Notes: generated by a model not told the origin, from the sequence alone. DNA of 64,000 nt from Sulfobacillus thermotolerans (GCA_002951815.1 CP019454.1:2418001-2482000); one strand, 5' to 3'; positions 36,181-45,422 are shown, numbered from the stretch's first letter. Translations and numbers: made by a program.

Positions 36181-37206
36181 CTAGGGCGTCATTAAGTCTG
36201 CAATAGCGGTCAGCAATTCGTTGCTGGACACCACTTGGGGTTCAACGGCTGCCCACAGTCCTGCTGTGGCGGAATCCTTCAAACCATTGCCAGTCAAAAT
36301 CGCCACAATATCTCCTTCGGGAAGACGCCCTTCTTGATATAACATTTTGAGCCCGGCATAGGCGGCAGCGGAAGCCGGTTCGACAAACACACCGCCATGA
36401 GCCAATTCTTTTTGCGCCTGCAAGATGGCGTCATCAGAAACAGATCGGAACTGTCCCCGTGTCGTCGCAACGGCTTCTCGGGCGAGATGAGCACTAGCCG
36501 GCTTACCGATGCGAATGGCTGAGGCGACAGTCGATACGTTGTCCAAATCATGGCCTTGCACTAAGGGGTCAGCGCCTTGCGCCTGGATCCCGAACATTTG
36601 CGGCAGTCCCTCACCGCGTCTACGGAATCCGTGAAAATAAGCGGAAATATTGCCCGCGTTGCCAACCGGTAGGACAAACCCAGCGGGCGCATGCCCAAGG
36701 TCATCAAGAATCTCGTATGCTCCCGTTTCTTGCCCGCGAAGCCGCCAGGGATTTACAGAATTAACCAAGGCAATCCATTGTTCAGATTCTGCAACGTGAC
36801 GGACAGCACTGAGGGCTTGATCGAAATTGCCTTCGACCGCCAAGATAATGGCCCCATAGGCGCTGGCCTGAATCATTTTTTGCAGTGCCACTTGGCCATG
36901 AGGCACCACAACAAAGGCTTTTAAACCACCGCGCCCCGCATAAGCTGCTGCTGATGCCGCGGTGTTTCCCGTCGAGGCGCAGATAACCGCCGTGGCCCCT
37001 TCATATTTCGCTTGACTGACCGCCACGGTCATGCCACGGTCTTTAAATGACCCGGTGGGATTGCAACCTTCTAACTTTAACCAAATATGATGCGGACCCC
37101 AATCCGCCCAATGGACCATGGGGGTGGAGCCTTCTCCTAACGTCACGGGGGTCAGATCAGGTAGTCCTAACCACGGGTGGTAGCGATGAATGAGTCCCTT
37201 GTTCAT
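36181..37206 (-). CDS. thrC: threonine synthase
   Basis: Converts O-phosphohomoserine to threonine; fold type II PLP enzyme of about 341 residues. The PLP lysine is in NPTGSFKDRGM near residue 52, the phosphate-binding glycine loop is LPVGNAGNISAYFHGF near 180 and the C-terminal ILTGNGLKDS segment is intact. The short form without the fungal/E. coli-type N-terminal extension is usual in Firmicutes. The ATG at 37206 is preferred over an upstream GTG that touches the Shine-Dalgarno. First gene of the thrC-thrB pair; homoserine dehydrogenase is not in the window. Confidence 0.93.
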   Translation of the reverse strand: MNKGLIHRYHPWLGLPDLTPVTLGEGSTPMVHWADWGPHHIWLKLEGCNPTGSFKDRGMTVAVSQAKYEGATAVICASTGNTAASAAAYAGRGGLKAFVVVPHGQVALQKMIQASAYGAIILAVEGNFDQALSAVRHVAESEQWIALVNSVNPWRLRGQETGAYEILDDLGHAPAGFVLPVGNAGNISAYFHGFRRRGEGLPQMFGIQAQGADPLVQGHDLDNVSTVASAIRIGKPASAHLAREAVATTRGQFRSVSDDAILQAQKELAHGGVFVEPASAAAYAGLKMLYQEGRLPEGDIVAILTGNGLKDSATAGLWAAVEPQVVSSNELLTAIADLMTP

Positions 37207-37332
37207 TAGATGGCACACTCCTGAGAAAGATGTTTACATGCTAGCATAGTCTCGATACGAAGCTCAACCATTTTTGCGAAAATTGGCGGTTCCACTACAA
37301 TCATTGTCGCCGTGAGCACCATAACCCATAAA

Positions 37333-37376
37333 ATATCCCCTACTGTCTTATAACGGAGAAAGAGAGCAGGGGATAT
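37333..37376. repeat. inverted repeat between thrC and hemQ
   Basis: ATATCCCCT (37333-37341) and AGGGGATAT (37368-37376) form a perfect 9-bp inverted repeat spaced by 26 bp, upstream of thrC on the minus strand. Could be an operator or a leader hairpin. Confidence 0.4.
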
Positions 37377-37401
37377 GATAACGGCAAGACGTTGAATACA
37401 C

Positions 37402-37435
37402 GCATAAATCTCCTCAATCGAAAGAGAGATTATGC
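37402..37435 (-). terminator. hairpin at the hemQ stop codon
   Basis: GCATAAATCTC (37402-37412) pairs with GAGAGATTATGC (37424-37435) with one bulge on each arm; the hemQ stop lies in the stem. Probable terminator for hemQ. Confidence 0.5.
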
Positions 37436-38173
37436 AAAACAGCGTAGAAAATCGGCTGTGGTCATGCGCCGTCCAACGAGAAAGGGTCCGAATTCTGCAA
37501 ACCGCGCGCTGGCTTCATCAAACCGCATTTCGTAGATCAGTTTCTTGAAGTCCAAGGTGTCGTCAGCATAAAGCGTGACCCCCCATTCCCAGTCATCAAG
37601 CCCTTGTGAGCCTGTGATGATCTGAGTGACCCGGTCAGCATACTTATGCCCGATAATCCCATGACCCTTCATGATCTCACGCCGCTGTTCTTTAGTGAGC
37701 GAATACCAATTATCTTGTCCTTCGCGCCGCTTATTCATCGGATAAAAGCACACGTAGTGGGTTTTCGGTAAAATCGGGTAAAGGCGCTCTTTGGTACCGG
37801 GTAGTTCCGTCAAATCGCGCTCGGATTTGACAAGATATTTGCTCAGTTCTACCACCGAGAAATAGGAATAGGGCTTGCGTAGAACTTGGCCTAAGCGCGA
37901 CTGATCGACGGCCAGCTCAATCTCGGCTAACTCGTCCATCGACGGGCGCATGTTTAAAAACAACAGATCCGCCTTATGCCCGATAATTTGATAGCTGCCC
38001 GTGCTACCCTGGCGGGTTTCCTCGACTTGGTTCCAGTATGTAAGGATTTGACGAAATTCTGCAAGACTCTCTTTCTGCTCCTCTGGTGACCATTTCGCCC
38101 ACACGGTACGGTCAATCTGGCGAAAATCATGCAGTGCATACCAACCTTCTACGGTTTCAATTGGATCTGGCAT
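37430..38173 (-). CDS. hemQ: coproheme decarboxylase (chlorite dismutase family)
   Basis: Oxidative decarboxylation of coproheme III to heme b, the last step of the Gram-positive heme pathway. 247 residues. The catalytic Tyr lies in the CFYPMNKRREGQDNWY segment and the proximal heme His in MKGHGIIGHKYADRV, both as in Firmicute HemQ. The distal arginine of true chlorite dismutases is not evident at the expected place, supporting HemQ over Cld. AAGGCGGG lies seven bases before the ATG. Monocistronic; no other heme gene nearby. The coproporphyrin-dependent route supports a Gram-positive host. Confidence 0.93.
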   Translation of the reverse strand: MPDPIETVEGWYALHDFRQIDRTVWAKWSPEEQKESLAEFRQILTYWNQVEETRQGSTGSYQIIGHKADLLFLNMRPSMDELAEIELAVDQSRLGQVLRKPYSYFSVVELSKYLVKSERDLTELPGTKERLYPILPKTHYVCFYPMNKRREGQDNWYSLTKEQRREIMKGHGIIGHKYADRVTQIITGSQGLDDWEWGVTLYADDTLDFKKLIYEMRFDEASARFAEFGPFLVGRRMTTADFLRCFA

Positions 38174-38411
38174 CGTTTGTCCCGCCTTACGTGAGAATGT
38201 GAAGCGCCCCGTACTCAGCTCATATCAGGCCAAGAGATTTGTACGTTCTAAACCCCATGCGCCTGGCTTTTCGACCGGACGTTTTTATCATATTTAGTAT
38301 AGCACACGCTTCAACACGGATTCGCTCGTGGCGTTTGGTATACTGGAGGAAATCAGTCACGAGAAAGGGGGCAGACTCCGTTGATGCGGACGACGTCCGT
38401 ATTGCGAGTCG

Positions 38412-39224
38412 ATGAAATTCATGCCGGAATTTCCAGATATCCCACAAGATGCTTTAACCCGCTTACAACAAGATAGTGGGCACTTTGTTTTTACGAGCGA
38501 TTTAAGCGTGAATGAATTTGTCTTAGTGGAAGAAGCAGGATTTACCCCGTTAGGGCTTGTCATGGGATCGTCGATCTACCATATCGGCTATCAACAAGCG
38601 AACTGGACCAAAAACCAAGAAATGACGGTTCTGTCGCAAGCCATGTACAATGCCCGTGAGCTGGCGATGAGCCGTATGGAAGAAGAAGCGGATGCCTTAA
38701 AGGCTGATGGGATTATTGGGGTGCGTTTGCAGGTGAGTCACAAAGAATGGGGCCAACACGTCGCAGAATTTGTAGCGGTGGGCACGGCGGTACGCGCTAA
38801 GGATGGAACAAGCCACCGGACAATCAAAAATAAGCCGTTTACCTCCGATTTATCCGGCCAAGATTTTTATTTACTCATGCAAGCGGGGTATCGGCCGGTT
38901 AGCTTAGTGATGGGTTCGTGCGTGTATCATGTCGCCCATCAAGGAGCGTTGGCGAGCATTCGTCAGATGGGCCAAAACCGCGAACTGCTGCCGTATACGC
39001 AAGGCCTTTATGATGCACGGGAACGGGCCATGGAGCGCATGCAGCTTGAAGCCGCAGATTTGCAGGCGCAGGGTATTGTTGGCGTCCATCTTGATGAGAA
39101 CAATCACAGTTGGGATTCGCACATTATTGAATTTTTCGCGGTAGGTACCGCCGTTGTCAAATTTCAAGAGACCGCGATTAAAGCCCCAGGTCTCGTGTTG
39201 CCGATGAATGATACGAATGGTTAG
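38412..39224 (+). CDS. protein with two tandem YbjQ-like domains
   Basis: 270 residues composed of two similar copies of about 120 residues. Each copy has an FTSDLS start, a hydrophobic segment (LGLVMGSSIYHIGYQ / VSLVMGSCVYHVAHQ), a helix (YNARELAMSRMEEEADALKADG / YDARERAMERMQLEAADLQAQG), a VGVxL strand and an ending AVGTAV. These ends match the YbjQ family (Pfam heavy-metal-binding DUF74), in which the fold oligomerises. Metal binding is only the family label. The start is uncertain (ATG 38412 or 38421, weak ribosome site). A paralogue follows after 26 bp. Confidence 0.75.
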   Translation: MKFMPEFPDIPQDALTRLQQDSGHFVFTSDLSVNEFVLVEEAGFTPLGLVMGSSIYHIGYQQANWTKNQEMTVLSQAMYNARELAMSRMEEEADALKADGIIGVRLQVSHKEWGQHVAEFVAVGTAVRAKDGTSHRTIKNKPFTSDLSGQDFYLLMQAGYRPVSLVMGSCVYHVAHQGALASIRQMGQNRELLPYTQGLYDARERAMERMQLEAADLQAQGIVGVHLDENNHSWDSHIIEFFAVGTAVVKFQETAIKAPGLVLPMNDTNG

Positions 39225-39250
39225 GCGACTATCGACGAAAGGAGCAGGTT

Positions 39251-40252
39251 ATGCCGCTATTTCGTAGACCCCCGAAACCGCCTATAGGCAGAACGTCTGA
39301 GGCTTCTTTACCGTCCGTGACCTATGAAAGCCAAAGCTTAGCGGACGTCGAGGCCGATCAAGAGGCGTTGGCGGCGGGTGATTTGCCCCGTAAGGCAAAA
39401 GAACGCCTGAACAAGACGGTGCATAAGCAACTGCCTTGGATGAGTACGTATTCGGCCCCTGACTTTTATCTGACGGAGCACTTGCAGTTGGAGCCCGTTG
39501 CACAGGTCAGTGGTGCTTGTTATTTTCATGCATCAACCGACAGTCAAGGACACATTTTTCTCGATAGCAACATGGATGCTTCGAACTTGGTTCGGGCGTA
39601 TTACCGGGCTAAGGACGACGCGTTAACCCGTCTGTCGATGGAAGCAACCGCCGTGGGAGCTCACGCAGTCCTCAACGCCCGTTATCGTTTTCACCGTGAG
39701 GGCACTATCGTCTCCTTTACTATCTTAGGGACCGCCGTGCGCTTTGCCCATGTGAAGCCACCCAGCCATCCGTTGATTAGTCCACTGTCAGGGGAAGAAA
39801 CCTATAAGCTCTTGCGCCAAGGGTGGTTGCCGGTTGGAATGGCCTTAGGATATCACTGGCACTGCATGCCCGTCGGTTTTTCAACGAAGTACGGCATCGG
39901 GCAAAGTTGGTACAATCAAGAATTTACCAGTGTGAGCCGAAAATTAATGGATAGCCGCTCCCTTGCCTTGCGGAAAATGCGCCAAGATGCCACCCAACAC
40001 CACGGCGTGGATGGTTTGGTGGGCGTCAAAGTTGACTATACGGTGGAAGAAACCGAAATCATATTTTCCCGCGGCAGTCTATACGACAGCGGGGTAACCA
40101 TTGATGGTACGTTCTATCCGTATGAAGAAAACGGCCAAGTTGAAGTCCCGGCATACAATACCGAATTTTTTGCGACAGGGGCGAGTGTTGTCCGCTTGGC
40201 TCATGGGGCTGTGTCAGGGCAAGATATTGAAAACTATCTCGCGTTGTCGTAA
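39251..40252 (+). CDS. second tandem YbjQ-like protein with N-terminal extension
   Basis: 333 residues. A polar N-terminal tail of about 60 residues precedes two YbjQ-like copies; the first ends SFTILGTAVRF and the second ATGASVVRL. The second copy carries an insertion (SRGSLYDSGVTIDGTFYPYEENG) before its last strand. AAAGGAG lies six bases upstream of the ATG. It is co-directional with the preceding paralogue, and the pair is likely an operon producing a hetero-oligomer. Function unknown. Confidence 0.72.
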   Translation: MPLFRRPPKPPIGRTSEASLPSVTYESQSLADVEADQEALAAGDLPRKAKERLNKTVHKQLPWMSTYSAPDFYLTEHLQLEPVAQVSGACYFHASTDSQGHIFLDSNMDASNLVRAYYRAKDDALTRLSMEATAVGAHAVLNARYRFHREGTIVSFTILGTAVRFAHVKPPSHPLISPLSGEETYKLLRQGWLPVGMALGYHWHCMPVGFSTKYGIGQSWYNQEFTSVSRKLMDSRSLALRKMRQDATQHHGVDGLVGVKVDYTVEETEIIFSRGSLYDSGVTIDGTFYPYEENGQVEVPAYNTEFFATGASVVRLAHGAVSGQDIENYLALS

Positions 40253-40311
40253 ACATAAGCGCACAAAGATCGGCGGATAATGCGTTGATCCTTGTGCGCC
40301 TAAATGACGGG

Positions 40312-40614
40312 TTAGCGTTCCACAGGGCCTTTCCAATTGGCCATGCCGCCCGAAAGATTGAAAACTTTCGTATAGCCTGCTTGACTAAGGAGTTCACAAG
40401 CGCGCGCAGACCGACTTCCGCTTTGGCAAACAACAATGACCGTGTGGGACTTACTGACTTCTTTCAAGCGATGAACCAATTGGCTCAAAGGGATGTGGCG
40501 CGAACGAGGAATGTGTCCGGCACGATATTCGCTGCTTTCGCGTACATCCACTACAATGGCTTGTCCATTGCGCGCCATACTTTCCACGCGATCTGAAGAC
40601 AAATGATGAACCAA
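40312..40614 (-). CDS. single-domain rhodanese sulfurtransferase
   Basis: 100-residue rhodanese domain with the active-site loop Cys in VVCQSGSRSARACELL and the VDVRESSEYRAGHIPRSRHIPL substrate face. Single-domain rhodaneses move sulfane sulfur in cofactor synthesis or detoxification. The TTG start (complement 40612-40614) has AGAGGTGG six bases upstream; the longer open frame to 40722 crosses the promoter at 40652-40680 and is rejected. Monocistronic. Confidence 0.88.
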   Translation of the reverse strand: MVHHLSSDRVESMARNGQAIVVDVRESSEYRAGHIPRSRHIPLSQLVHRLKEVSKSHTVIVVCQSGSRSARACELLSQAGYTKVFNLSGGMANWKGPVER

Positions 40615-40651
40615 GAACGACCACCTCTGAAATGTACTAAAGTTAAATGAA

Positions 40652-40680
40652 ATTATATCAAAGGTTAATTCGCGACGCAA
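40652..40680 (-). promoter_or_regulatory. sigma-A-type promoter of the rhodanese gene
   Basis: On the minus strand TTGCGT (complement 40675-40680), a 17-bp spacer and TATAAT (complement 40652-40657), 38 bp before the TTG start. Confidence 0.65.
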
Positions 40681-40751
40681 TCCAGAGGCGGATGAGCCCA
40701 TACCCCCGCTTAGCCTATCCATTTTTGTGGAAACGCCTGAGGCGTGGCAAA

Positions 40752-40797
40752 AATCGCCCCGCGGACATAGAAGTTCAGTATACTGGAAACGGGGCGA
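40752..40797. promoter_or_regulatory. nested palindromes upstream of the aldehyde dehydrogenase gene
   Basis: ATCGCCCCG (40752-40760) and CGGGGCGAT (40789-40797) are perfect complements; between them lies the 10-bp palindrome CAGTATACTG (40775-40784), which contains a TATACT -10-like hexamer. A possible operator for the PadR regulator encoded downstream; inference only. Confidence 0.4.
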
Positions 40798-40854
40798 TGG
40801 AATAGAGCCCCAGGAGCAAGACGTTTCGTCCGTATATTAAGGAGGGCAAAGTGG

Positions 40855-42330
40855 ATGCGCTTGCTGAACTTCATTGATGGGCAATGGGTTGCACCAACAA
40901 ACGGAATTTTTCAAGAAGACTATGATCCGGCAACCGGAGAGGTATTGCTTGAAGTGCCGCGTTCGAGCCGGGAGGATACGGAACGTGCGATTGCCGCGGC
41001 CAAACGCGCGTTTAAAACGTGGCGGCTCGTTCCCGCCCCAAAGCGCGGGGAGATCTTATTCCGTGTGGGACAAATCTTAATGGACCGCAAAATGGACTTG
41101 GCTCGGGATATGACGCGGGAAATGGGAAAAGTTCAGGTAGAGGCCATGGGTGATGTGCAAGAAGGCATTGACATGGCCTTTTATATGGCCGGAGAAGGCC
41201 GCCGAAGCTTTGGCTACACCACGCCGTCAGAGTTACCCGACAAGTTCGCGATGGCCGTACGCGATCCCATTGGGGTTGCGGGTATTATCACCCCTTGGAA
41301 CTTTCCTATGGCGATTCCGACGTGGAAAATGTTTCCGGCTCTCGTGGCAGGGAATACGGTCGTGTTCAAGCCTGCCTCCGAAACCCCGCATTTGGCGTAT
41401 CATTTAGTGAAAATTTTGCAAGAAGCCGGGGTCCCTGATGGGGTGGTGAATTTGGTATTTGGCTCCGGCCAGGAAGTCGGCGAAACGCTGATTACCCACC
41501 CCGACGTGGCGTTAATTTCGTTTACGGGGTCGAATGAGACGGGGCGTCACGTCGCACAAGTGGCTGGGGCGGGACTTAAACGGGTATCTTTAGAGTTGGG
41601 TGGGAAAAATGCCATTATTGTCATGGACGATGCCGACTTAGACTTGGCTGTCGACGGCATTATCTGGAGTGCATTTGGCACCACAGGCCAACGATGCACT
41701 GCGTGTTCACGGTTGATTGTCCATGAAGCCGTTTATGGTGCCCTGCGCGACCGTTTAAAGGAACGGATTGCCACGCTCAAGCTCGGAAGTGGATTAGATC
41801 AGCAAACTGATGTAGGACCTTTGATTAATCGCCAAGCCTTGGAAAAAGTTCATCGTTATGTAAAAATTGGCCAAGATGAAGGAGCTCATTTAGAAATCGG
41901 TGGGCAAATAGCGGCTGATCCTGCGTTGCAAGGGGGAAATTTTTATTTGCCCACGCTCTTTACAGACGTCACGATGGACATGAGAATCGCTCAAGAGGAA
42001 ATTTTTGGGCCTGTGTTATCTATGATTCGTGTCCGCTCGTTGGAAGAAGCGATTGCCGCGAACAATCAAGTCACCTATGGCCTGAGTTCGTCAATATTTA
42101 CGCAGAATGTCAATCGGACGTTTCAGGCAATCAGAGACCTTGCGACCGGCATAGTGTATATCAATGCCGGCACAACGGGCGCGGAGATTCATCTGCCCTT
42201 TGGCGGAACACGCGGGACCGGTAATGGGCACCGCGAAGCGGGAACTGCGGCTTTGGACTTTTTTAGCGAGTGGAAAGCCGTCTATGTTGATTTTAGTGGA
42301 AAGTTGCAACGGGCTCAGATTGATGACTGA
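40855..42330 (+). CDS. NAD(P)-dependent aldehyde dehydrogenase
   Basis: 491-residue ALDH-superfamily enzyme oxidising an aldehyde to the acid. Motifs: [19 protein letters not shown], the general-base Glu in [12 protein letters not shown], the catalytic Cys in [14 protein letters not shown] and [22 protein letters not shown] lies just upstream of the ATG. It is followed by a GabT-like aminotransferase (27 bp) and a glutaryl-CoA dehydrogenase, so the likely substrate is an omega-semialdehyde such as glutarate or succinate semialdehyde; aminoadipate or 2-oxoglutarate semialdehyde cannot be excluded. Confidence 0.9.
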   Translation: MRLLNFIDGQWVAPTNGIFQEDYDPATGEVLLEVPRSSREDTERAIAAAKRAFKTWRLVPAPKRGEILFRVGQILMDRKMDLARDMTREMGKVQVEAMGDVQEGIDMAFYMAGEGRRSFGYTTPSELPDKFAMAVRDPIGVAGIITPWNFPMAIPTWKMFPALVAGNTVVFKPASETPHLAYHLVKILQEAGVPDGVVNLVFGSGQEVGETLITHPDVALISFTGSNETGRHVAQVAGAGLKRVSLELGGKNAIIVMDDADLDLAVDGIIWSAFGTTGQRCTACSRLIVHEAVYGALRDRLKERIATLKLGSGLDQQTDVGPLINRQALEKVHRYVKIGQDEGAHLEIGGQIAADPALQGGNFYLPTLFTDVTMDMRIAQEEIFGPVLSMIRVRSLEEAIAANNQVTYGLSSSIFTQNVNRTFQAIRDLATGIVYINAGTTGAEIHLPFGGTRGTGNGHREAGTAALDFFSEWKAVYVDFSGKLQRAQIDD

Positions 42331-42357
42331 GGACCAACGCACTAGAGGAGGACGTTT

Positions 42358-43713
42358 ATGGCAGCGACAACCAAATATATCGCCTTGAAAACAACTGTTC
42401 CTGGTCCCAAATCAGCGGCCGTACTAGACCGCCTGCCGCAAGCGACCCCAAGGGCAACATCCGTTTATGCCCCACTCGTGGTGGATCATGCCCATGGTAG
42501 CTTGTTAACCGATATTGATGGCAATACCTTCATTGACCTCACAGGGGGGGTGGGGGTTCTCAATGTGGGCCATACCCATGACAAAGTGCGAAAAGCGCTG
42601 CATGAGCAAGTGGACCGATTTTTACATACAGACTTTACGGTCGTGCCTTATGAAAGCTATGTCCGTCTTGCCGAACGTCTTAATGCCCATTTTCCCGGAG
42701 GCCATCCGGCGACGACCGTCTTCTTTAATTCCGGCGCTGAAGCGGTGGAAAACGCTGTCAAAATCGCCCGGGCGTATACACGCCGTAAGGGCATAATCGC
42801 CTTCGAACGGGCGTTTCATGGACGCACATTGATGGCGATGACGTTAACCAGCAAAGTTCATCCATATAAGGCCGGCATGGGGCCCTTTGCTCCTGAAGTC
42901 TACCGTGTGCCCTTTCCGTATCCTTACCGCTGTCCCAACCGCCACGGTGACCCCCATCATGTGTGCGATGTCTCCTGTTATGCAGCCATTGAAGAGGCGT
43001 TGACCATTCAAGTGGCACCGGAGGATGTGGCGGCCGTCATTGTCGAACCCGTGCAGGGGGAAGGGGGTTTTATCGTCCCGCCGAAAAGCTTTTTGCCGTG
43101 GTTGCGCGCTTTTACGGAAAAATATGGGATTCTATTAATCGTGGATGAAGTCCAAACGGGATTTGGCCGTACAGGTAAATTCTTTGCGACCGAGCACGCC
43201 GGCATTACCCCGGATCTGCTCACCATGGCCAAGTCAATTGCCGATGGCGTCCCATTATCGGGGGTGATGGGCAAACCGGAAGTGATGAATGGCCCGGGAG
43301 ATTCCCAAATTGGCGGGACTTATGTGGGCAATCCTCTGGCCACTGCCGCGGGCAATGCAGTCTTAGATATCTTCGAAGAAGAAAACCTGTTGGACCAAGC
43401 AGTACGGCAAGGGGAGCATTTGCAAGCGCGCTTGAAAGCCATGCAAGGGCGGCACCCTGTCATAGGAGATGTACGCGGTTTAGGGGCGATGGTCGCGATG
43501 GAGCTCGTTACCGACCCTAAGACGCAAGAACCGGCTACAGAGCTCACCAACCGGGTTTTGCATAACGCGCTCAAGCGTGGCGTGATTATGCTGAAAGCGG
43601 GGATCTATGGGAACAACATTCGCTTTTTGGCTCCGCTAAATACCCCCTTGGATATGCTGGATGAAGCGTTGGACGTGCTCGAGACGGCATTGTCGGAAGA
43701 AGAGGCGCGTTAA
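42358..43713 (+). CDS. class III aminotransferase (GABA/5-aminovalerate type)
   Basis: 451-residue fold type I PLP enzyme. It shows FFNSGAEAVENAVKIARAYTRR, the aromatic pocket FERAFHGRTLMAMTLTSK, VEPVQGEGGFIVPP, DEVQTGFGRTGKFFATEH and the PLP lysine in LLTMAKSIADGVPL. These match GabT-like 4-aminobutyrate and 5-aminovalerate aminotransferases that move the omega-amino group to 2-oxoglutarate. GAGGAGG lies six bases before the ATG. Its neighbours supply the next steps, a semialdehyde dehydrogenase and glutaryl-CoA dehydrogenase, which favours 5-aminovalerate as substrate, by inference. Confidence 0.9.
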   Translation: MAATTKYIALKTTVPGPKSAAVLDRLPQATPRATSVYAPLVVDHAHGSLLTDIDGNTFIDLTGGVGVLNVGHTHDKVRKALHEQVDRFLHTDFTVVPYESYVRLAERLNAHFPGGHPATTVFFNSGAEAVENAVKIARAYTRRKGIIAFERAFHGRTLMAMTLTSKVHPYKAGMGPFAPEVYRVPFPYPYRCPNRHGDPHHVCDVSCYAAIEEALTIQVAPEDVAAVIVEPVQGEGGFIVPPKSFLPWLRAFTEKYGILLIVDEVQTGFGRTGKFFATEHAGITPDLLTMAKSIADGVPLSGVMGKPEVMNGPGDSQIGGTYVGNPLATAAGNAVLDIFEEENLLDQAVRQGEHLQARLKAMQGRHPVIGDVRGLGAMVAMELVTDPKTQEPATELTNRVLHNALKRGVIMLKAGIYGNNIRFLAPLNTPLDMLDEALDVLETALSEEEAR

Positions 43714-43730
43714 CGCCGTATCCGGAATCA

Positions 43731-43762
43731 GGCGCCTTGGCCTAACGAAAGGTCAAGGCGCC
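43731..43762 (+). terminator. hairpin between the aminotransferase and acyl-CoA dehydrogenase genes
   Basis: GGCGCCTTG (43731-43739) pairs with CAAGGCGCC (43754-43762), extended inward by GCC/GGT. No T-run; may attenuate or process the transcript rather than end it. Confidence 0.5.
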
Positions 43763-43816
43763 CACAAGTCAGGGCGAGAGAAGCACCAGGACATTGGGGA
43801 GAAAGGACATTGTACA

Positions 43817-44998
43817 ATGGCTAATCAGGAAATAATGGAAAAGATTGAAGATTTCTATCGCCTAAAAGATACGTGGACTGAGGAAGAAGTGGATGTGGCA
43901 GACACCGTCCGCCGTTTTGTCGACCGCGAAGTCATGCCTCATGCGGGAGAATGGTGGCAGGCGGGAGAGTTTCCGCGTCACTTGATCCCTCAATTAGGAA
44001 CATTAGGGGTACTGGGGCCGACACTACCGGAAGCTTATGGGGGTTCGGGTTTATCTCCCTTAGCTTATGGCGTCATGATGCAAGAATTGGAGCGGGGTGA
44101 TTCAGGACTGCGTTCATTTGCCTCAGTACAAGGCGGCCTGGCGATGTACGCTATTTACCGGTATGGGACCGAAGAGCAAAAACGCACCTATTTGCCGCGA
44201 ATGGCACGGGGCGAACTGATTGGGTGTTTTGGCCTCACCGAGCCCGATGCCGGATCGGATCCGGCCGCGATGACGACTCGCGCTGCGAAAGACGGGGATT
44301 TCTATGTAATCTCGGGGGCGAAGCGATGGATTACCAATGGCCATTTGGCCGACATTGCGGTCATTTGGGCTAAAGATGATGCGGGGATTGTTCGGGGCTT
44401 CATTGTCCCAACGGATGCCCCGGGTTTTCATGCCGTACCCATTCGCACGAAAGCATCGATGCGCATGTCGGCCACCTCGGAATTATATTTGGATCATGTC
44501 AAAATTCCGCAGTCGTATCAATTGCCCGACGCCCGGGGGCTAGGAGCCCCCTTAAGCTGTTTAACCCAAGCGCGCTACGGTATTGTGTGGGGGACAATCG
44601 GCGCGGCCCTTGATGCATTAACCGAGGCCGCCTTGTATGCTAAGAGTCGTGTGGCGTTTGGCAAACCCATCGCGGCGACACAGCTCGTGCAAGCCCATAT
44701 TGTGGATATGGAATCACAATTAGTGACAATGCAATTGTTGGCGCGTCAACTGGGGCACTTATACGCCGATCATACCTTGCGCTATGCTCATGTCTCTTTA
44801 GCGAAACGCCATAACGCCCGCGCCGCTTTAATGATTGCGCGTCAGGCGCGTGAAATTTTGGGCGGCAATGGGATTAGTACAGAGTATCACAGTATGCGCC
44901 ATGCGGCCAATTTGGAGACCGTCGACACCTATGAAGGAACGTATGAGATTCACACCTTGATTGTCGGGCGTGACCTTTTGCAAGAAGATGCGTTTTGA
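43817..44998 (+). CDS. gcdH: glutaryl-CoA dehydrogenase
   Basis: FAD enzyme converting glutaryl-CoA to crotonyl-CoA and CO2. 393 residues. Specific similarity to GCDH rather than general acyl-CoA dehydrogenases: SVQGGLAMYAIYRYGTEEQ, GCFGLTEPDAGSDP, GAKRWITNG, QARYGIVWGTIGAA and the C-terminal LGGNGISTEYHSMRHAANLETVDTYEGTYEIH with the catalytic Glu in TYEGT. The ATG at 43817 has a GAAAGGA ribosome site; the longer frame to 43661 lies inside the aminotransferase gene. Electrons would pass to ETF, not encoded here. No glutarate-CoA ligase or transferase is in the cluster. Confidence 0.9.
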   Translation: MANQEIMEKIEDFYRLKDTWTEEEVDVADTVRRFVDREVMPHAGEWWQAGEFPRHLIPQLGTLGVLGPTLPEAYGGSGLSPLAYGVMMQELERGDSGLRSFASVQGGLAMYAIYRYGTEEQKRTYLPRMARGELIGCFGLTEPDAGSDPAAMTTRAAKDGDFYVISGAKRWITNGHLADIAVIWAKDDAGIVRGFIVPTDAPGFHAVPIRTKASMRMSATSELYLDHVKIPQSYQLPDARGLGAPLSCLTQARYGIVWGTIGAALDALTEAALYAKSRVAFGKPIAATQLVQAHIVDMESQLVTMQLLARQLGHLYADHTLRYAHVSLAKRHNARAALMIARQAREILGGNGISTEYHSMRHAANLETVDTYEGTYEIHTLIVGRDLLQEDAF

Positions 44999-45047
44999 TT
45001 GATGAGAACAAGGGCTCAGCTGAACTAAGAGAATGAGAGGGATTGTT

Positions 45048-45422
45048 GTGACGAACGCAATGGAACCGGGACGTCGATATCAAACCGGAAAACATTTAGA
45101 AGCCTTTATTCTGCTCTTTATTTATCAACAGCCGAGCCATGGCGGAGCGATTTTGAAACGGCTGCAAGATGAGTTGCCGCCGGTCTGGGTCATTGACAGT
45201 GGCGGCGTCTATCGTCTATTGCGTGAGTTGGAAAGCCAGGGAGCGGTGACGTCCTCTTGGGTGACGGAAGGGCAGGGCGCTCCCAAGCGCTTTTATCAAA
45301 TTACGCCAGAGGGCAGGGAACGTTTGAACCAGTGGTCGCAAGAACTGCGGGTCAGGCGTAGTTCCATGGATCTTTTTCTACGGTGGTGGGACGAGGCGCG
45401 GCCAGATGATGGGGCGTCATGA
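45048..45422 (+). CDS. PadR-family transcriptional regulator
   Basis: 124-residue winged-helix protein. The N-terminal domain HLEAFILLFIYQQPSHGGAILKRLQDELPPVWVIDSGGVYRLLRELESQGAVTSSWV.. ends with the wing segment GAPKRFYQITPEGRERLNQW, the PadR pattern (YxITPxGxxxL). The C-terminal helix is short, as in PadR-s1 proteins. The GTG at 45048 has AGAGGG six bases upstream; ATG 45033 is an alternative. It follows gcdH by 49 bp and probably controls the omega-amino acid cluster. Effector unknown. Confidence 0.88.
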   Translation: MTNAMEPGRRYQTGKHLEAFILLFIYQQPSHGGAILKRLQDELPPVWVIDSGGVYRLLRELESQGAVTSSWVTEGQGAPKRFYQITPEGRERLNQWSQELRVRRSSMDLFLRWWDEARPDDGAS

